A stretch of 64,000 nucleotides of DNA from Allochromatium tepidum (lineage in GTDB: Bacteria; Pseudomonadota; Gammaproteobacteria; Chromatiales; Chromatiaceae), in assembly GCF_018409545.1 (NCBI RefSeq), contig NZ_AP024563.1, forward strand, positions 2,720,001 to 2,784,000, read 5' to 3'. The translations under genes were made by a program, and so were the position numbers. Position 1 is the first letter of the stretch. Each line of letters begins with the position of its first letter. Positions 17,052 to 25,438 of the stretch are shown piece after piece. The notes beneath the pieces are model-generated. The model made no database searches and was not told the origin of the DNA. It was given only the letters and a program-made list of their open reading frames with translations.

Positions 17052-18218
17052 CTATTCGGTAGACGCAACGCGATAGGACCGATGATGCGGCCCCAAGTTT
17101 TGCAACAGGTCGTCGAGTCCCGCGCGCGGCGTTTCGTGACAGACGATGATCCGCGCATAGTCCTCGGGGTCGACATTGTAGAGATAGTTGGGGATTCCTT
17201 CGTCGTAATTATCCGCGAAGACGCGCCGAGACCCAACATCGGCGCCGAGCAGGATCGGCGAGCGGCTGGTGGCCTGGACGGCGACCCGGAAACCCAGCGC
17301 TTCCAGCCCCAGCCCGACCCGGAAGGCGACATGCATGAATTCGCCCGTGCCCAGCACCAGGATCGGATCGCCCGGATTCAGCCCCTCGGCGAGTCGATCG
17401 AGATCCTCGGGCGGGATTCGGATCGGGCGCTCGATACCGAACCGTCCCAGATCCTCGGCGAGCTGGTGGGGTGCGCATCGATTGTCGCCGACGGCGGGCG
17501 GCGGTTCGTCGGTGGACCAGGACGCGGCCGGCTCGAAGGCGAACTCGCCATGCAGTGCGGCCACGCACTCGACCGGCAGCCCCAGACGCGCTGAGAAACG
17601 CGCCGCACTATCGGCGCCGCCGAACTGGGTGATGGCGACGAAGTGGACGCGCTCGATGTCGGGATTGAGGCGTCGATAGGATTCGACCAGATTGCACAGG
17701 GTATTGCCGGTGCTGATCTCGTCGTCGATCAGCACCAGCTCGCGCGCCGACTCGAAGCGCGCCCGGTGCTCGGGCCGGATCGGGGCATAGAGCAACTGAT
17801 CGGGCGCGTGACAATGCGCCTCCTGGAAGTCGAGCGCCCTGCGTCCGTCGATCCGATAGCGGGTCGAGTGGATGAAGAGCGCCTCGGTCTCGGGTCGCTG
17901 TTCGAGCCGCGACTCGAATACGCCCTGCCCCAGCCCGGTCGCGGTCTCGGCCATGGCAACGAACAGACAGGGACCGGCGCCCAGGTCGAGCCGGCCGGCC
18001 AGGTGGGTGTGAATCTCGCGCATCCGTGTCGGCGTGACCGGCCAGTGCTTGCCGAGCACCTTGCTCAGGAACAGAAAGCCGCGCTTGCGATTGTGACGCG
18101 CGGCGAATCCGCACAGTTCGTCGAGCGTGAAGGCCGATTCACGCACCCGCACGCGCAGTAGGCCCGTGTCCAGCCTGACCGTGCGCTCGGCCGGATCCGT
18201 CACATCCGGCTTGGTCAC
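17052..18218 (-). CDS. Phosphoribosyltransferase-TRSP domain protein
   Basis: 388 aa. The N-terminal half is a type I PRTase with the PRPP loop [15 protein letters not shown] near residues 165-180. The C-terminal half contains [14 protein letters not shown] and the TRSP-type end ([30 protein letters not shown]). PRTase-TRSP fusions are specific to ter-type stress loci and are thought to make a nucleoside-like product with the partner ATP-grasp. It overlaps the ATP-grasp gene by 4 bp. Confidence 0.85.
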   Translation of the reverse strand: MTKPDVTDPAERTVRLDTGLLRVRVRESAFTLDELCGFAARHNRKRGFLFLSKVLGKHWPVTPTRMREIHTHLAGRLDLGAGPCLFVAMAETATGLGQGVFESRLEQRPETEALFIHSTRYRIDGRRALDFQEAHCHAPDQLLYAPIRPEHRARFESARELVLIDDEISTGNTLCNLVESYRRLNPDIERVHFVAITQFGGADSAARFSARLGLPVECVAALHGEFAFEPAASWSTDEPPPAVGDNRCAPHQLAEDLGRFGIERPIRIPPEDLDRLAEGLNPGDPILVLGTGEFMHVAFRVGLGLEALGFRVAVQATSRSPILLGADVGSRRVFADNYDEGIPNYLYNVDPEDYARIIVCHETPRAGLDDLLQNLGPHHRSYRVASTE

Positions 18219-19255
18219 GCGGCGCCCCCGTGGCGTTCGTACTGTGCAACTTCCAGGACCGTCATTTCCGGAGCCGGCCGGGGAGCGTCCTGATAGTCCT
18301 GCTCGGTGAACCCCCGGATCAGACCACGGAGCGCCAGATAGGGCAGATTGAGTCCGGTCACGCCCGTGTAGCCGATACCGCCGGCAAAACGCGGATTGAC
18401 CTCCAGCAGACGCAGGCCATGGCGTCCCTCGCGAAACTGGACGTTGAAGAGTCCGCTCAGGCCGAAGCGCTCGGTCAGTTCGGACACCGCCCGGGTCAAC
18501 TCAGGCCGGGCGACGATCCGCTGACCATAGGCGCCGCCCGCCGCCTTGCAGCGTTGGGTCAGGGCGATCAGGCGCCGGCCGTCGCCGACGGCATCCAGGC
18601 TGTATTCATCACCCGCCAGATACTCCATCAGCAGCCAGGTCGCATCCGGCGGGTTGCGCGCGAGTAACTGACGCAGACAGCCGCGCCGAAGGCTGTAGAG
18701 TCCGTCACGCGCCAGACCCTCCAGTCCGCCGTGCCCTTCCCGGATGACGCGAAAGCCGTCACCGTTCACGCCCTTGGCGGGCTTGATGCACAGCACCTCA
18801 TGGGTGAAGCGCAGTCGCTCATAGGCCGACTCGAACTCAGTCGCTGTGCGAAAGGGGAGGGTCTCGGGCGTGGGGATGTGGAACCGGCTCGCTTCGACGG
18901 CAAAGCTGGCCTTATCGTGCAGACGTTCGAGCACATCGGGCGCGGCCACCGACAGCAGCCGCACACCGATAGCGGCGAAACGTTCGTGCTGCTCGGCCAG
19001 CAAACGCGCCTCCTTGCCCGGCCAGAGCGCATCGATCCGTCGCTCGCGGCAGAACTCCAGACAGAAGTCGACATAGTCCGCGCCGCTCAGACCGGCCGGC
19101 TCCAGGGCGTGCTCGTGCGCCGGCACGAAGCCCGGAAAGCTCGGCTCGGGATGGGTGCAGATCAGATGCAACTCGCCCGCCGCGTCGCCCCGACGGATGA
19201 GGTCGAGGACGGCGCGGACGTTCGAGAAGGTACGGTTGAACCAGACGCGGGTCAT
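18215..19255 (-). CDS. ATP-grasp ligase of the ter locus
   Basis: 346 aa. Pre-ATP-grasp N-terminal domain (FNRTFSNVRAVLDLI), ATP-binding Lys in EVLCIKPAKGVNGDGF, TWLLMEYLAGDEYSLD, and the metal-binding end LRLLEVNPRFAGGIGYTG. Carbamoyl-phosphate-synthase-like fold; the substrate is unknown. The 4-bp overlap with the PRTase-TRSP gene suggests the two products act together. Confidence 0.87.
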   Translation of the reverse strand: MTRVWFNRTFSNVRAVLDLIRRGDAAGELHLICTHPEPSFPGFVPAHEHALEPAGLSGADYVDFCLEFCRERRIDALWPGKEARLLAEQHERFAAIGVRLLSVAAPDVLERLHDKASFAVEASRFHIPTPETLPFRTATEFESAYERLRFTHEVLCIKPAKGVNGDGFRVIREGHGGLEGLARDGLYSLRRGCLRQLLARNPPDATWLLMEYLAGDEYSLDAVGDGRRLIALTQRCKAAGGAYGQRIVARPELTRAVSELTERFGLSGLFNVQFREGRHGLRLLEVNPRFAGGIGYTGVTGLNLPYLALRGLIRGFTEQDYQDAPRPAPEMTVLEVAQYERHGGAA

Positions 19256-19274
19256 ATATGATCCGGCGACGACC

Positions 19275-19871
19275 TCAGAGATGCGCCTTGATCTGCGGCA
19301 GGAGCTGCTCGAAGGTGCGGCCCTGACCGACCTCGCCGATGGCGTGCATCTTCCACTCGTTGTTGTGACGATAGACCTTGGCCATGATCATGGCCGAGTG
19401 ACCGCCCCGGCAGCTCAGATCATAGCGGGCGATCTCGCTGTTGTTGGCGCCGTTGAGGATGCGGCAGTAGGCGTTGGCCACCTTCGAGAAGTCCTGACCA
19501 GTGTAGTTGTTGACGGTGAACACCAGGCTCTTGACGTTGGCCGGAACCGCCGCGAGATCGACCTTGATCTGCTCGTCGTCGCCCGCGCCCTCGCCGGTGC
19601 GGTTGTCGCCGGTGTGATGGATGCTGCCGTCGCGGCTGTCGAGCTGACGGAACCAGACCGTGTCGACCAGTTGGCCCGAATCGTCGAACAGCAGACAGGA
19701 GGCATCCAGATCGATGCTCTCCCCCCCGCCGCCGCCGAAGAGTCCACCCAGGAAACCGCCCTTGCCGGACTGCGCGGCATCCCAGCCCAAGCCCATGACG
19801 ATCCGGGTCAGGCCGCCGCCGGCCTCCTTGTCGAGCGAGATCTTTTGACCTTTCTGAAGACTGATGCCCAT
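19275..19871 (-). CDS. TerD-family protein (TerZ-like)
   Basis: 198 aa. MGISLQKGQKISLDKEAGGG opens the protein. A Gly-rich insertion (KGGFLGGLFGGGGGES) precedes SIDLDASCLLFDD, the first calcium site, followed by EGAGDDEQIKVDL. The ending is AIGEVGQGRTFEQLLPQIKA, different from the GGLxAL end of the other TerD copies. This pattern is seen in TerZ-like members. Confidence 0.87.
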   Translation of the reverse strand: MGISLQKGQKISLDKEAGGGLTRIVMGLGWDAAQSGKGGFLGGLFGGGGGESIDLDASCLLFDDSGQLVDTVWFRQLDSRDGSIHHTGDNRTGEGAGDDEQIKVDLAAVPANVKSLVFTVNNYTGQDFSKVANAYCRILNGANNSEIARYDLSCRGGHSAMIMAKVYRHNNEWKMHAIGEVGQGRTFEQLLPQIKAHL

Positions 19872-19976
19872 CGAATGACTCCTCGTTATGAATCGCTCTT
19901 CATCGAGCCGTTGGGAAAGACGCGACCGAAACCGACCGCCCGATCGAGTGTCGATCGCGAGCGTGGTTCGAGTGGT

Positions 19977-20663
19977 TCAATGCGACTGCTGAGGCCGGAA
20001 GATGGTCTTGTTGCGTGAACAGATGACGACCTTGCCCTGACCGCGAAACCGGATCACCAACCCCTCGCCCGAGGTCGCGGAGTTGACGATCGAGCCGAAG
20101 AAACCGCCGCCCGTGCGCGGCATCCCGACCTCGTAGACCAGACTCGACGACCAGGCCACCGCATGATTGTTGTCGATGACGATGTCGCGTCCATGGGTGA
20201 CATCCAGGGTGAAGATCGAGCCGAAGCCCGACACGGCCAGCTTGCCCTGTCCCACCGCTTCCATGATCACGAAACCGCCGGTGCCGCCGAAGAATCCGCC
20301 GCCGACCGTGTTGAGTCGCGGATTGATCTGCACGCTGGACTCGGCGGCCAGAAAGCTGCTGTCCGAGAGCGTGAAGGGCGACTCGGGCGTGACGTCCAGG
20401 ATCGCGACGCCGCCCGGCATGGCCGGCGAGAGCAGACAGTCGCCGTCGCCGCTCACGGCCTCGATCTCCTGCTGGAAGAAGGATTCGTCATTGGCCAGAC
20501 GCCGCAGCAGCGCGCGTCCGAAGCCGCCGTGCATCCGGCCCTTGACCTGGAGGGGCTCTTCCATCATGACCATGGCGTCGGACTCGCAGAAGATCCGCTC
20601 GCCCTTGCGCAGATTGACATGCAGAAAGGGATCGACATCCCCGGTGACAGTGAAGGTCGGCAT
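19977..20663 (-). CDS. AIM24/TIGR00266-family protein
   Basis: 228 aa from ATG at 20663, preceded by GGGAGG about 8 nt away; an in-frame start at 20702 is weaker. Beta-rich Gly-patterned protein: GDVDPFLHVNLRKGERIFCE, GRMHGGFGRALLRRL, GGGFFGGTGGFVIMEAVGQG, GEGLVIRFRGQGKVVICSRN. The family is related to mitochondrial AIM24 and often sits beside TerD genes in bacteria. Molecular role is unknown; co-location suggests part of the ter stress response. Confidence 0.85.
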   Translation of the reverse strand: MPTFTVTGDVDPFLHVNLRKGERIFCESDAMVMMEEPLQVKGRMHGGFGRALLRRLANDESFFQQEIEAVSGDGDCLLSPAMPGGVAILDVTPESPFTLSDSSFLAAESSVQINPRLNTVGGGFFGGTGGFVIMEAVGQGKLAVSGFGSIFTLDVTHGRDIVIDNNHAVAWSSSLVYEVGMPRTGGGFFGSIVNSATSGEGLVIRFRGQGKVVICSRNKTIFRPQQSH

Positions 20664-20742
20664 AGCAATCACCTCCCGGTAGAGAATAACGCCGGCCTCC
20701 AAAGACCCGATCCGCCATCCCTGGAGGCCGGCGACATCGATA

Positions 20743-21318
20743 TCAGATGTTGACGCCGTGATCCTTGGCCAGCGCGCCCAGTCCGCCGGCGAAGCCCTGG
20801 CCGACGGCCTTGAACTTCCATTCCTCGCCGTTGCGGTAGATCTCGCCGAAGATCATGGCCGTCTCAGTCGAGTAGTCCTCGGAGAGGTCGTAGCGGGCCA
20901 GTTCGGTGCTGCTGTCTTTGTTGAGCACGCGCATGAAGGCGTTGCGCACCATGCCGAAGTTCTGCTTGCGGCTCTCGGCCTCGTGGATGGTGACGGCGAA
21001 GACGATGCGCTTCACGCCCGCCTCGACGCCCGGCAGGTTGATCGAAACGCTTTCGTCGTCACCCTCGCCTTCGCCCGTGAGGTTGTCGCCGGTATGGATC
21101 ACGGCGCCGTCGGGCGAGGTCTTCTGGTTGTAGAAGACGAAATGGGCATCCGACAGCACCTTGCCGTCGTCACCGACCAGGAACACGCTCGCGTCCAGAT
21201 CGAAGGCCGCGCCGTCGGTGGAGCGTGCGTCCCAGCCCAGTCCGACCCGGACATTGGTCAGGCCCGGATCTGTCTTGGTCAGGCTGACGTTACCGCCTTT
21301 TTGCAAACTGATGGCCAT
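20743..21318 (-). CDS. terD: Tellurium resistance protein TerD
   Basis: 191 aa, first gene of the main ter unit. [20 protein letters not shown], then [16 protein letters not shown] and [14 protein letters not shown] (calcium sites), and the end [20 protein letters not shown]. Close to the E. coli TerD pattern. The promoter should lie in 21319-21457; I see no clear consensus boxes. Paralogue of 16435-17010. Confidence 0.92.
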   Translation of the reverse strand: MAISLQKGGNVSLTKTDPGLTNVRVGLGWDARSTDGAAFDLDASVFLVGDDGKVLSDAHFVFYNQKTSPDGAVIHTGDNLTGEGEGDDESVSINLPGVEAGVKRIVFAVTIHEAESRKQNFGMVRNAFMRVLNKDSSTELARYDLSEDYSTETAMIFGEIYRNGEEWKFKAVGQGFAGGLGALAKDHGVNI

Positions 21319-21457
21319 TGGAGATTCCCTGTGGTGTGTTGATGGAATTGAGATCGCTGTGGAACGCGATTCGAGCTAGTGTAGTCGAGTCGTCCCGTGC
21401 GCGGTATAGGCTTAATGTTTCTTCATCCTGTCCAAGTGATCGATCGCCTTATTTTCG

Positions 21458-22480
21458 ATGAGCCCGCTTCTAGACGTCCTTGGCCCCGCGGCCCGCTGTC
21501 CGGCCATCAAGAGTGCGCTGGCGCGGCTGGCACGACAGAACGACACCGAACGCGGCATCGTCTCCACGCCGCCCGAGGTCGTGAATACCCTCCTGGATCT
21601 GGCCGGCTATACGCCCGACCGGCCGCTGACAAATCCGGCGGCCCGCTGCGCGCGAAGGTTGCGCTGGAGTTCACGCTGACGCACTTCATCGACCTCGAAG
21701 GTCTCGATGCCCTGGCGTCGAACGGCCTCGCCGAGGCGGCGCTCACGTTCATCGAGCGCCCGTCGGTCGAGTTCCGGGCCGGCACGTCCGGTACGACGCG
21801 CCTCGCCAAGCCGGGCGTCTTGAGTCTGGTCGAGCAACTGCCGTATCTGGTGACGGCCCTGGGGGCCGAATTGCTCGACGAGACGCTGGTCGCCGAGGTT
21901 CGGCTCGGCGGCGCGCGACGCGATGCACCCTGGCTGCTCGACGGTGGGGAGCATCTGGATGTGATCCGTCGGCTCGAACAGCGCTATCCGACGCTGGAAG
22001 AGGTCGGCTGCAAGGTGAGTCATGGGGTGGCCACCGGTTGTGATCGCGTCTTCATCGACGATTATCCGAGCCTGCCGGTCGAGCCTTCGTGCAAGCTGCC
22101 GCTGGTCATGGCGCGGGATCTGGCGGACGGTGAGATCCGGTGGCATGGTCAGGGGGTGATCAATCCGTTCCGACCGGATGGTCGGCTGATCGAATCTGGA
22201 TGAGCATCCGCGACTGGCGGACTATCTCGAACGGCATCGGGCGGCGATCGCGGGGCGGCATATCGCCCGGCGCAACCCGGCGGCCTGGTATCGCACTATC
22301 GACCGCATCGACCCGAGTCTGGTCGGTCAGCCGAAGCTGCTCCTGGCCGACATCCGGGGCGAGACGCTGGTGGCGTTCGATGAAGGGCATTTCTACCCGC
22401 ATCACAGCCTGTGCTCTGTCACCACGTCCGAGGTAGAGGGATCGCATCACGGCGCGCGGGTGACGTTCACTGCCGAGTAG
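21458..22480 (+). pseudogene. Decayed copy of the PaeR7I/XhoI-type DNA methyltransferase
   Basis: Homologous to the intact gene at 59360-61162. It shares the start context TTTTCGATGAGCC and the N-terminus (MSPLLDVLGPAARCP). After DLAGYTPDRPLT a deletion of roughly 180 codons removes the AdoMet and NPPY motifs. The sequence resumes at SGGPLRAKVALEFTLTHFID in another frame, continues through LVAEVRLGGARRDAPWLLDG and VINPFRPDGRL, shifts frame near 22195 (DEHPRLADYLERHRAAIAGR), and stops shortly after HFYPHHSL. No restriction gene accompanies it. Non-functional. Confidence 0.88.
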
Positions 22481-22552
22481 GCAGCTCAAAAATCGACCCC
22501 GGTCCAGCAGATCGGTACCTTGAAGTTCACTGCCGCATAGGCAGATCCTCAA
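22465..22552 (+). CRISPR. Two-repeat Type I-F CRISPR remnant
   Basis: Two 28-nt units at 22465-22492 and 22525-22552 both read GTTCACTGCCG..TAGGCAG, the stem-loop core (CTGCC/GGCAG) of Type I-F repeats. They enclose a spacer of exactly 32 nt (22493-22524), the I-F length. The first repeat ends GCTCAAAAA, close to the consensus 8-nt handle; the second is degenerate after GGCAG, as terminal repeats often are. No cas genes are in the window. It touches the methylase fossil on one side and the Uma2 gene end on the other. Confidence 0.75.
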
Positions 22553-23117
22553 AGATTTCATCGAAACCCAGCGTCAGATCCAAAGAGGCGAAGTAACAGC
22601 TTTCCTGTAGCTTGCAATCATGCAACAGCCAGTCATCGGCATCTGCACGCCGATAGATTTCGAGACGCCGAGCATCGATGTCGACAAGCGCATATTCACG
22701 CAAAGTAGAAATCGTGCGATAGGCGGCTGACTTGGCGCCGCGATCAAAGCCCTCCGTAGTCGACGAAAGCACCTCGATGATCAATGTCGGGTGTTCAATG
22801 AAATACGGAGCCACATGATCGCGCGCATCACAGGAGACAACGACGTCCGGATAGAAGAAGGCGTCTGCTTCGGTCACGCGCAGCTTCATATCAGAGGCAT
22901 AGGCACGGCATGGTCCGCCGCGCAGACGCTGTTTGATCGCGGCATAGAGGTTCCCCGTGACGAGCACATGCTCCTGGCGCGCACCGACCATGGCGAAAAC
23001 CTCACCGCCTAGATATTCGTGCTTGTCACCCTGCTCAAGCTCCCAGGCCAGATAGGCGTCTGCGTCGAAACCCAACTGCTCAGCCAAAGCCGTCATGACT
23101 TGATCCTCAATAGCCAA
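22527..23117 (-). CDS. Uma2-family putative endonuclease, second copy
   Basis: 196 aa. N-terminus MAIEDQVMTALAEQLGFDAD, then EYLGGEVFAMVGARQEHV, YPDVVVSCDARD (Asp), PTLIIEVLSSTTEGFDRGAK (Glu, Lys) and EYALVDID. These are the PD-(D/E)xK positions of Uma2. The last codons (DLPMRQ and stop) are read from the CRISPR-like repeat on the other strand. An alternative start is ATG at 23096. It differs clearly in sequence from the Uma2 protein at 14640-15200. Confidence 0.82.
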   Translation of the reverse strand: MAIEDQVMTALAEQLGFDADAYLAWELEQGDKHEYLGGEVFAMVGARQEHVLVTGNLYAAIKQRLRGGPCRAYASDMKLRVTEADAFFYPDVVVSCDARDHVAPYFIEHPTLIIEVLSSTTEGFDRGAKSAAYRTISTLREYALVDIDARRLEIYRRADADDWLLHDCKLQESCYFASLDLTLGFDEIFEDLPMRQ

Positions 23118-23126
23118 CTGTCGCTT

Positions 23127-24548
23127 TCAAACGATCGACGTCGTTGCACCCTGGACAGGCTCATCCGGCGGACTGTACCAGTTCAGCTTATCGCGTAACT
23201 TGACGACCTCACCGACGATCAGGAGTGTAGGCGGCGACGGCGGATCGGCTTCGACGAGTTCGCGAATCGTCGCCAGCGTCCCCGTGTAAACGCGTTGCAG
23301 ATGTGTCGTGCCCTGCTGGACAAGGGCGATGGGCATCTCGGAGGGGACGCCGTGCGCCATCAGCCGTTCGACGATGACCGGCAGTCCCACCAGTCCCATG
23401 TAGAAGACGATGGTCTGATGCGGTTGGGCGAGCGCCGGCCAATTGAGATCGATCGAGCCGTCTTTCAAATGACCAGTAACGAAAGTAACAGACTGCGCAT
23501 AATCACGATGCGTCAGCGGAATACCGGCATAAGCGGCACAGCCCGAGGCTGCCGTAATACCAGGAATAACCTGGAAGGGCACGCCTTCGGCGGCCAGCGT
23601 ATCGATTTCCTCACCGCCACGACCGAAAATAAAGGGATCGCCACCCTTCAGCCGAAGAACCCGATGCCCGTCCTTAGCCAAGTCGGCGAGCAGGCGGTTG
23701 ATCTCTTCTTGGCGCATGGCGTGATGATTGCGCTCTTTTCCAACATAGATACGCCGCGCATCACGTCGCGTCATATTGAGAATGGGTGCAGCGACCAGCC
23801 GGTCATAAACGACGACGTCGGCCTGCTGCATCAAACGCAGCGCACGGAAGCTGATGAGATCGGGATCACCGGGACCGGCACCGACGAGGTAGACCTCGCC
23901 CATGTCACGCTCAAGTGCGTCTGGGGCAAGCTCGCTCTCGATCACGGCTTCGGCCTCCTCGAACTGGCCGGCCAGGATGCGCTCGGCAACAGCTCCTTGC
24001 AGCACTCGATCCCAGAAGCGGCGTCGATCTCGTTGTTCGCTGAACCGTGCTTTAACACGCTCACGATAACGCCCGCTCAGTTCTGCCAGCCGCCCATATC
24101 CGGCTGGAATCAAAGCTTCGAGCCGTGTGCGCAACATGCGCGCAAGCACAGGTGATGTTTTGCCGCTCGACACCGCAATCGTCACCGGCGAGCGGTCGAC
24201 GATCGAGGGCAACACAAAGGTACAGGCATCCGGGTCGTCGACCACGTTGACCGGGATGTCGGCCTCATTGGCGAGTTGCGCGATCCGGCGATTGACTGCA
24301 CGGTCGTCGGTCGCGGCGATGACGAGCCGCCGACCGGCGATATCTTCAGGCACGAAGCAGCGCGCCTCGTGCCGCAACGCGCCGGATTCGACCTTGCGCG
24401 CCAGCGCGTCGCACAGATCAGGCGACACGACAGTCACGTCTGTCCCCGCGCGCAGCAGATTGGAGACCTTGCGCGCCGCCGTAGCGCCGCCACCGACCAC
24501 GAGACAGGGACGGCCTTGCATATCAAGAAAGATGGGCAGTAGATCCAT
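23127..24548 (-). CDS. cysG: Siroheme synthase CysG (dehydrogenase/ferrochelatase + SUMT)
   Basis: 473 aa trifunctional enzyme making siroheme from uroporphyrinogen III. N-terminal NAD-binding part LVVGGGATAARKVSNLLRAG (about residues 13-33); C-terminal methyltransferase with VYLVGAGPGDPDLISFRAL, VVYDRLVA and GGDPFIFGRGGEE. Siroheme is the cofactor of dissimilatory and assimilatory sulfite reductases. It is divergent from rhd-tusA-dsrE2, the arrangement seen in Allochromatium. Start ATG 24548 gives MDLLPIFLDMQGRPC; upstream in-frame codons are unneeded. Confidence 0.93.
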   Translation of the reverse strand: MDLLPIFLDMQGRPCLVVGGGATAARKVSNLLRAGTDVTVVSPDLCDALARKVESGALRHEARCFVPEDIAGRRLVIAATDDRAVNRRIAQLANEADIPVNVVDDPDACTFVLPSIVDRSPVTIAVSSGKTSPVLARMLRTRLEALIPAGYGRLAELSGRYRERVKARFSEQRDRRRFWDRVLQGAVAERILAGQFEEAEAVIESELAPDALERDMGEVYLVGAGPGDPDLISFRALRLMQQADVVVYDRLVAAPILNMTRRDARRIYVGKERNHHAMRQEEINRLLADLAKDGHRVLRLKGGDPFIFGRGGEEIDTLAAEGVPFQVIPGITAASGCAAYAGIPLTHRDYAQSVTFVTGHLKDGSIDLNWPALAQPHQTIVFYMGLVGLPVIVERLMAHGVPSEMPIALVQQGTTHLQRVYTGTLATIRELVEADPPSPPTLLIVGEVVKLRDKLNWYSPPDEPVQGATTSIV

Positions 24549-24643
24549 GGTTCTCTCAGGTCCGGGGCCGTGAGGCTCCATTGAGTTGGTCTTTAAAAAT
24601 CCTTAATATACTTAAATACCTTGTTTTAGGGTAGGACGATAGT

Positions 24644-24967
24644 GTGGTCAACGAGATCGATTCCGAGTCTCTGAGCCGGCGGCTCACGGATACCGAAGAT
24701 GTGTTGCTGGTGGACATCCGCACCCCGGCTGAGATCGCCCAGGGCATGATCCCCGACGCCCTGCTGTTGCCGATGCACCTGATCCCGATCCGGATCAGCG
24801 AGATCCCCAAGGATCGCGACGTGGTCATCTACTGCCGCAGCGGCGCACGCTCCTACCAGGCCTGCGCCTACCTGATGCAGCAGGGCTACAACCGCGTCCT
24901 CAACCTGCGCGGCGGCATCATCGCCTGGGCGCGTCACGGCCTGCCGATCGTCGCCCCCGAGGACTGA
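24644..24967 (+). CDS. rhd: Rhodanese-like sulfurtransferase of the TusA/DsrE2 relay
   Basis: 107 aa single rhodanese domain. Catalytic loop YCRSGAR with Cys64, which would carry persulfide; VLLVDIRTPAEIAQG is the conserved N-terminal strand. No signal peptide, so cytoplasmic. In A. vinosum the Rhd-TusA-DsrE2 set shuttles sulfur to DsrEFH during oxidation of stored sulfur. GTG start with AGGAC upstream. The AT-rich 95-bp gap to cysG should hold both divergent promoters. Confidence 0.9.
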   Translation: MVNEIDSESLSRRLTDTEDVLLVDIRTPAEIAQGMIPDALLLPMHLIPIRISEIPKDRDVVIYCRSGARSYQACAYLMQQGYNRVLNLRGGIIAWARHGLPIVAPED

Positions 24968-24980
24968 CCCAAGCACCCGC

Positions 24981-24995
24981 CCGCCGATCCGGCGG
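24981..24995 (+). terminator. First of two hairpins between rhd and tusA
   Basis: CCGCCG-ATC-CGGCGG stem followed by CTCCCTTGTTTTTTA. The loop is short, but the GC stem and T run fit a weak or attenuating terminator after rhd. Confidence 0.55.
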
Positions 24996-25014
24996 CTCCC
25001 TTGTTTTTTACGCT

Positions 25015-25046
25015 GGATTCGCCTATAACCGCGAATCCTTGTTTTT
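25015..25046 (+). terminator. Second hairpin between rhd and tusA
   Basis: GGATTCGC (25015-25022), 8-nt loop, GCGAATCC (25031-25038), then TTGTTTTTA. This is a good intrinsic terminator by structure. It lies 40 bp before tusA, so tusA-dsrE2 may have its own promoter or depend on read-through. Confidence 0.7.
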
Positions 25047-25085
25047 ACTGAAATACTGAAACTTAAGTATTGACGGAGGCTCCCG

Positions 25086-25316
25086 ATGGCTGATTTCGAT
25101 CAAGAACTCGACGCAAGCGGTCTGAACTGCCCGCTGCCGATCCTGCGCGCCAAGAAGACCCTGAACGCCATGTCCAGCGGCCAGGTACTGCATGTCATCG
25201 CCACCGACCCCGGCTCGGTCAAGGACTTCGACGCCTTCGCCAAGCAGACCGGCAACGAGCTGATGGAATCCAAGGAAGAAGGCGGCAAGTTCCACTTCCT
25301 GATCAAGAAGTCCTGA
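25086..25316 (+). CDS. tusA: Sulfur carrier protein TusA
   Basis: 76 aa. The family signature CPLPILRAKK carries the persulfide Cys15 within ASGLNCPLPIL. In sulfur oxidisers TusA takes sulfur from Rhd and passes it to DsrEFH. Start ATG with GGAGG 5-9 nt upstream (GACGGAGGCTCCCGATG). Strong Shine-Dalgarno and small size suggest high expression. Confidence 0.95.
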   Translation: MADFDQELDASGLNCPLPILRAKKTLNAMSSGQVLHVIATDPGSVKDFDAFAKQTGNELMESKEEGGKFHFLIKKS

Positions 25317-25331
25317 TCGATCCGCACGGCG

Positions 25332-25357
25332 CGAACCTGAAGCCCGCATCAGGTTCG
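25332..25357 (+). other. Intergenic hairpin between tusA and dsrE2
   Basis: CGAACCTGA (25332-25340), 8-nt loop, TCAGGTTCG (25349-25357), without a T tract. It probably stabilises the tusA mRNA or marks a processing point rather than ending transcription. Confidence 0.5.
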
Positions 25358-25438
25358 AACGCCCGACCCGCACGACAGACGCTATCCCTAAAGACAACAT
25401 GATCCGCGACCCTGCTCAGGCGCCGCGTGGAGGACTCG

